Below are positions 11,203 to 14,879 of a DNA stretch of 14,879 bases, piece after piece. The DNA lies in assembly GCA_052144935.1 (NCBI GenBank), contig JBKQPR010000028.1, positions 1 to 14,879 of the forward strand, read 5' to 3'. Positions within the stretch are counted from its first letter, which is position 1. The number at the start of each line of letters is the position of its first letter. The position numbers were made by a program, and so were the translations under genes. The notes under the pieces were generated by a model, which saw only the letters and a list, made by a program, of their open reading frames with translations, made no database searches and was not told the DNA's origin. This DNA is from JOPF133 sp052144935 (lineage in GTDB: Bacteria; Acidobacteriota; Terriglobia; Bryobacterales; Bryobacteraceae).

Positions 11203-14200
11203 ATGTTCAATTTGCGAACGAGTTGCTTTTTGCTTCTGGCAGCCGCGCTGATGCTATCGAGCGCGCCGGCCCAACAGACGACCGGCACGCTCAAAGGCGT
11301 GTTGACGGACGATTCCGGCGCGGTGATTCCGGCGGCATCGGTGAGCCTGGCGGGCAATGGCGCCGGCAAGACGGTCCAATCTCAGGCCGATGGCTCGTAC
11401 ACGTTTGTGGGCCTGGCGCCCGGCCAGTACACCGTGCGGGTGGCATTCCCCGGCTTCAAAACTTTTGAAAAGGCCGTTTCGCTGGACGCCGGAAGCGTGC
11501 TGCAACTGCCCATCCAGATGTCCATCAGTGTGGAGAAGCAGCAGGTCACGGTGCAGGGCGAGGCGGGACCGAGCGTGAGCGTGGAACCCGACAACAACGC
11601 CACCGCCCTGGTGATCAAGGGCGACGACCTGGCGTCCCTGCCGGACGACCCGGACGACCTGGCAGATGCTTTGCAGGCCTTGGCGGGACCCGGCGCGGGA
11701 CCCAATGGCGGGCAGATTTATATCGACGGTTTCTCGGGCGGCCAACTTCCACCCAAGGAATCCATCCGCGAGATCCGCATCAACCAGAATCCGTTTTCGG
11801 CGGAATACGACCGGCTGGGCTTCGGCCGCATCGAGATTCTCACCCGGCCGGGATCGGACCGCTACCGCGGGTCGGCCTACTTCAACGACACGGACAGCGC
11901 TTTGGATTCGCGCAATCCCTTCGCGGCCAATAAGCCGAATTACTCGAACGAAAACTACGGCGGTAACATTGGCGGCCCCATTAATAAGAAGTCGTCGTTC
12001 TTTTTCGATGTCCAGCGGCGCGATATTCAGAATAACGCGATTACCAACGCGTTCTATGTGGACCCCTCAACCTTCGATGTGGCCCACGTGACCACGGCGC
12101 TGGTGACTCCGCAATACAACCTGACGATGTCGCCGCGGCTGGATTATGCGTTGAGCACCAACAATACCTTGACCGTCCGGTTCGAGGAGCGCATCAACTC
12201 TAACGATAATCAGGGATTGGGACATAGCGTTCTGCCACCGGGATACGCGGCGCCGCCGGGCTTTACTAACTCGGAGGAATATAACTCGACCGGAAACGCG
12301 CAGAACCTGATGGTCACTGAGACCTCCATTCTGAATCCCAAGGTAGTCAACGAGACGCGTTTCCAGTTCACCCGCAATATCAGCAGCGCGGTGGGCAACC
12401 TGCTGCCCAGCCTCAATGTAGCGGGCGAATTTACCACCGGCGGCAACGGAGTGGGTAACCGGTTTACCATCGGGAAGCACTTTGAACTGCAGAACTACAC
12501 TTCCATCTCGCACAACACTCACACCCTCCGCTTCGGCGTGCGGGTGCGTCGGGAGAGCGACCAGGATCAAAACTTTACGGGGTTCAACGGACAGTTCAGC
12601 TTTACGGGCGGCAACGAACCGGTGCTGGGCGCCGGCAACACGATCCTGACCGATTCCAGCGGCAACCCGGTACTGCAGAGTATCACTTCCCTGCAGCAGT
12701 ATATCCGCAACCTGCAGTTGCAGCAGGCTGGCTTCACGGCGGCGCAGATCCAGCAGTTGGGCGGCGGGCCGTCGCGCTACACGGTGCAGGCGGGGCTGCC
12801 TTATATCAGCATGGACCGGTGGGATGCAGGTCCTTTCATCCAGGACGACTATCGGGCGAAGCCCAACCTGACGATCAGTCTCGGGCTGCGCTACGAAGTG
12901 CAAACCCTGGTCAGCGACCATCGGGATATCGCTCCGCGCTTCGGTTTGGCGTGGGCTCCGGGCAGCGCTAAGAATGGCCGGCAGAAGACCGTCATCCGCG
13001 GCGGTTTCGGCATCTTCTACGATCGGATCGGCACCGGGATTTATGAGAACGCCATTCTGAACAACGGCGTGAACCAGCTTGAGTACACGGTCAACAACCC
13101 GACCTTCTATCCGAACATTCCGCCGATCTCGAGTTTGAATGCCGGGCAGAACACCATCAATCTGGTGGACCCCAAGCTGCGTGCCGATTACAGCTTGCAA
13201 TCGGCCATCGGCGTGGAGCGGCAGTTGCCCCATAACAGCACCGTTTCGGTGACTTATACCAACAACCGCGCGGAACACTATCAGCAGACGGTGCCGATCA
13301 ATACCCCCCTGCCCGGCACTTACAATCCCCTGCTGCCGCTGAGCGCGACCAATGGAGTCTTTCCATACGGCTACAGCGCCGGGGAGCTTTTCGAAACCGA
13401 GTCCGGCGGCCTTCTGCGGCAGAACATCTTCATGGTGAATTTCAACACGCGGTTCAGCCGGCGGGTATCATTGCAGGGCAACTACCAGTACACCAGCGCC
13501 AAGGATCTGCCCTCCACTCCCACTAATCCTTACAATTTCATGCAGGATTACGGACGGTCGAGCCTGGACCGGCACAATAACTTCACCACCATCGGGAACA
13601 TTCAGGGGCCGGTGGGACTGAACTTCTCGCCGTTCATCACCCTGCGGTCCGGCGCTCCTTACGACGTGCTGCTGGGCGAGGACGTTTATGGCGACACGTA
13701 CTACAACGCGCGCGCCGCGTTCGCCCCGGCGGGAGCGGCTTGCGGAGTGAACGGGGTGGTGTGTACCACCCTGGGCAACTTCAGCACGACTTACAACGTG
13801 GCCAACCCGCAGAATCTGGTGCCACGGAACTATCTGACGATGGCGGGTCTGTTCTCGCTGAATATGCGCGTCTACAGGGTATTCGGCTTCGGCGAGCCGC
13901 GCAGCAGCGGCCCCCAGCCGGGTGATATGGGCGGCGGGCCGGGGGGTGGCGGACCAGGCGGTGGTGGACCGGGCGGCGGCGGACCGGGCGGCGGCGGTGG
14001 CGGGCGCGGCGGCGGTGGCGGCTTCGGTGGCGGACCGGGCGGCGGTGGCGCTCGTGGCGGCGGTGGCGGCGGCGGGATGCGCATGGGCGGCGGCGGCGGA
14101 CGAGGCGGCGGCATGGGAGGCGTGATGACCAATCATCGCTACAACGTGACGCTTTCGGCGAACTTTACCAACATTCTCAACCACGACAACCCCGGCGGTT

Positions 14201-14355
14201 ACCAGGGCGTGCTGACCTCGAACCAGTTCGGCCAGCCCACCAGCATCAACACCGGTTTCGGCGGCGGCGGCCCCGGTGGCTTCGGCGCAGGCCCAGGAGG
14301 CGGCAGCGTCGCCAACAACCGGCGCGTAGACCTATCCCTTCGATTTACCTTCTGA
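11203..14355 (+). CDS. Oar-type TonB-dependent outer-membrane receptor
   Basis: The 1050-residue protein starts at ATG 11203 after GAGGGAG. The signal peptide spans residues 1-23 (cut near APA). Residues ~26-105 are a carboxypeptidase-regulatory-like beta-sandwich (TGTLKGVLTDDSGAVIPAA to TVRVAFPGFKTFE). Residues ~115-235 resemble a plug, with IYIDGFSGGQLPPKESIREI and the characteristic INQNPFSAEYDRLGFGRIEI. The rest is a long beta-barrel with frequent Tyr/Asn/Arg strands and the terminal strand RRVDLSLRFTF ending in Phe. These features are typical of the Oar/SusC-like receptors abundant in acidobacteria, which import large ligands or peptides using TonB energy. A Gly-rich segment of about 70 residues (907-975) interrupts the last barrel strands and is odd for this family. 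The upstream gene shares such an insert. The ligand is unknown. Confidence 0.88.
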   Translation: MFNLRTSCFLLLAAALMLSSAPAQQTTGTLKGVLTDDSGAVIPAASVSLAGNGAGKTVQSQADGSYTFVGLAPGQYTVRVAFPGFKTFEKAVSLDAGSVLQLPIQMSISVEKQQVTVQGEAGPSVSVEPDNNATALVIKGDDLASLPDDPDDLADALQALAGPGAGPNGGQIYIDGFSGGQLPPKESIREIRINQNPFSAEYDRLGFGRIEILTRPGSDRYRGSAYFNDTDSALDSRNPFAANKPNYSNENYGGNIGGPINKKSSFFFDVQRRDIQNNAITNAFYVDPSTFDVAHVTTALVTPQYNLTMSPRLDYALSTNNTLTVRFEERINSNDNQGLGHSVLPPGYAAPPGFTNSEEYNSTGNAQNLMVTETSILNPKVVNETRFQFTRNISSAVGNLLPSLNVAGEFTTGGNGVGNRFTIGKHFELQNYTSISHNTHTLRFGVRVRRESDQDQNFTGFNGQFSFTGGNEPVLGAGNTILTDSSGNPVLQSITSLQQYIRNLQLQQAGFTAAQIQQLGGGPSRYTVQAGLPYISMDRWDAGPFIQDDYRAKPNLTISLGLRYEVQTLVSDHRDIAPRFGLAWAPGSAKNGRQKTVIRGGFGIFYDRIGTGIYENAILNNGVNQLEYTVNNPTFYPNIPPISSLNAGQNTINLVDPKLRADYSLQSAIGVERQLPHNSTVSVTYTNNRAEHYQQTVPINTPLPGTYNPLLPLSATNGVFPYGYSAGELFETESGGLLRQNIFMVNFNTRFSRRVSLQGNYQYTSAKDLPSTPTNPYNFMQDYGRSSLDRHNNFTTIGNIQGPVGLNFSPFITLRSGAPYDVLLGEDVYGDTYYNARAAFAPAGAACGVNGVVCTTLGNFSTTYNVANPQNLVPRNYLTMAGLFSLNMRVYRVFGFGEPRSSGPQPGDMGGGPGGGGPGGGGPGGGGPGGGGGGRGGGGGFGGGPGGGGARGGGGGGGMRMGGGGGRGGGMGGVMTNHRYNVTLSANFTNILNHDNPGGYQGVLTSNQFGQPTSINTGFGGGGPGGFGAGPGGGSVANNRRVDLSLRFTF

Positions 14356-14364
14356 GTTGGACTT

Positions 14365-14405
14365 CCGCGGGACAGGCCATCGCTTCCGGTGGCCTGCCCC
14401 CGCGG
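14365..14405 (+). terminator. Long hairpin after the receptor gene
   Basis: CCGCGGG (14365-14371) pairs with CCCGCGG (14399-14405), and CAGGCCA (14373-14379) with TGGCCTG (14390-14396), around a 10-nt loop. It starts 9 bases after the stop codon. There is no T-run, so a strict intrinsic terminator is uncertain. A second hairpin, AGCCGG/CCGGCT, follows at about 14407-14422. Confidence 0.5.
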
Positions 14406-14879
14406 GAGCCGGCGTCCCGGCTGCCGGCCGCACGAGCAAGCCTTTCCGCTCCGGGAACTCCCGATCCACAGGAAGATTTCAGCGATCAACGTGGCGCAGG
14501 CTCGCAGCCTGCGGGGTGGCCTCCGGGCCCCTCGCTCGTGTCGGCTCCCGTTGCCCCAGGCCGCAAAAGCGTCGAGTGGAGACTAGTTCCTCGACCGCCT
14601 GATTCGGTGTGATTCGAAAACCGCTCTCTTAACCCGCGCGGCTCCGAAAGTGATTTAAAGCGATTCGTTTCTTGCCTCTCTCTTCGTCCCTCTCTCTTCG
14701 TTTGGGGCGTTCGAGGCGCCCCGACATTTGGAACCGGTTCCGTACTCACCGTAAGGGGAGCGCTCCCCGCAGGGAGCGTGCCATCAGGCCAGGTTTTACG
14801 CCCCTGGGGGCCGGGCTTAGGAAGCGTTGCAATGTCTGTGCTCCGGATTTAAGGCCCCCATGGTTGGGCTCCGGCAGAC
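14406..14879. other. Terminal stretch without recognisable gene
   Basis: No coding frame looks real. It contains GCAGGCT-CGC-AGCCTGC near 14497-14513, a direct repeat CTCTCTCTTCGT twice near 14675-14701, GGGGCG/CGCCCC near 14704-14722, and the perfect palindrome GGAACCGGTTCC (14730-14741). Overlapping hairpins lie at 14755-14778, and a 7-bp GGGGGCC/GGCCCCC pair is spaced by about 45 bases near the end. This could be the regulatory region of a gene beyond the window. Confidence 0.4.
14755..14778. repeat. Two mutually exclusive hairpins sharing CGCTCCC
   Basis: GGGGAGCGCTCCCC (14755-14768) is a perfect palindrome. Its right half, CGCTCCC (14761-14767), can instead pair with GGGAGCG (14772-14778) across a 4-nt loop. 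This is either a dispersed REP-like palindrome or an either/or RNA switch. Confidence 0.45.

Noticed and set aside
12067..13278. 403-codon minus-strand open frame
   Set aside because: It is antisense to the receptor barrel, whose plus-strand frame has clear family features.
13872..14132. Proline-rich minus-strand frame
   Set aside because: It is the complement of the Gly-rich insert of the receptor; poly-Pro is a simple by-product.
14675..14701. Two CTCTCTCTTCGT repeats as a possible CRISPR or array
   Set aside because: There are only two units with 2 bases between them, so no array or spacers are present.

Overview
The window looks like a chromosomal segment of a GC-rich soil-type bacterium, most likely an acidobacterium of the Solibacter/Bryobacter kind. 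This is inferred from the large Oar-type TonB-dependent receptor with an N-terminal carboxypeptidase-regulatory-like domain, the DUF5666-like secreted partner, and the GC-rich coding with many decayed insertion sequences. No ribosomal or other phylogenetic marker is present, so the assignment is tentative.

Positions 1-3500 are a graveyard with a few live genes. The 3' end of an M20-type metallopeptidase is followed by a C-terminal scrap of an MBL-fold hydrolase (588-701), a GC-rich stretch, and an intact 55-residue membrane-protein gene on the minus strand with a strong-looking promoter (1336-1364). Then come a frameshifted histidine-kinase ATPase domain (1523-1935), the N-terminus of an IS1595-like transposase (1968-2126, minus), a transglutaminase-like gene (2343-2954) and the C-terminus of an IS4-type transposase carrying the YREK motif (2981-3470, minus). 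Next to this lies a complete selenocysteine tRNA gene (selC, 3514-3608, minus) with an 8-bp acceptor stem, UCA anticodon, long variable arm and encoded CCA. The genome therefore probably makes selenoproteins, although none is visible here.

Positions 3900-7500 hold a class I methyltransferase (+) converging on a 746-residue membrane protein (-) that joins a multi-span transporter-like half to a spermidine-synthase-like half. A 71-nt nested palindrome lies between them.

Positions 7400-9800 are the most unusual part. Three paralogous genes encode tiny (52-54 aa) secreted Lys/Thr/Ser-rich proteins. They share a leader block and a downstream stem-loop whose base changes are compensatory. Between the first and second copies, on the opposite strand, sits a two-gene operon: a short HU-like protein and, overlapping by 8 nt, a protein that fuses a second HU-like half-domain to a TIR domain. 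This HU/HU-TIR pair is the best candidate for an undescribed system, possibly a DNA-associated NADase or defence sensor. That role is inference.

Positions 9900-14400 carry an apparent two-gene operon: a secreted protein with three DUF5666-like beta modules, and the 1050-residue TonB-dependent receptor. Both carry unusually Gly-rich inserts. A long hairpin follows the receptor. The remaining ~470 bases hold palindromes and short repeats but no recognisable gene.
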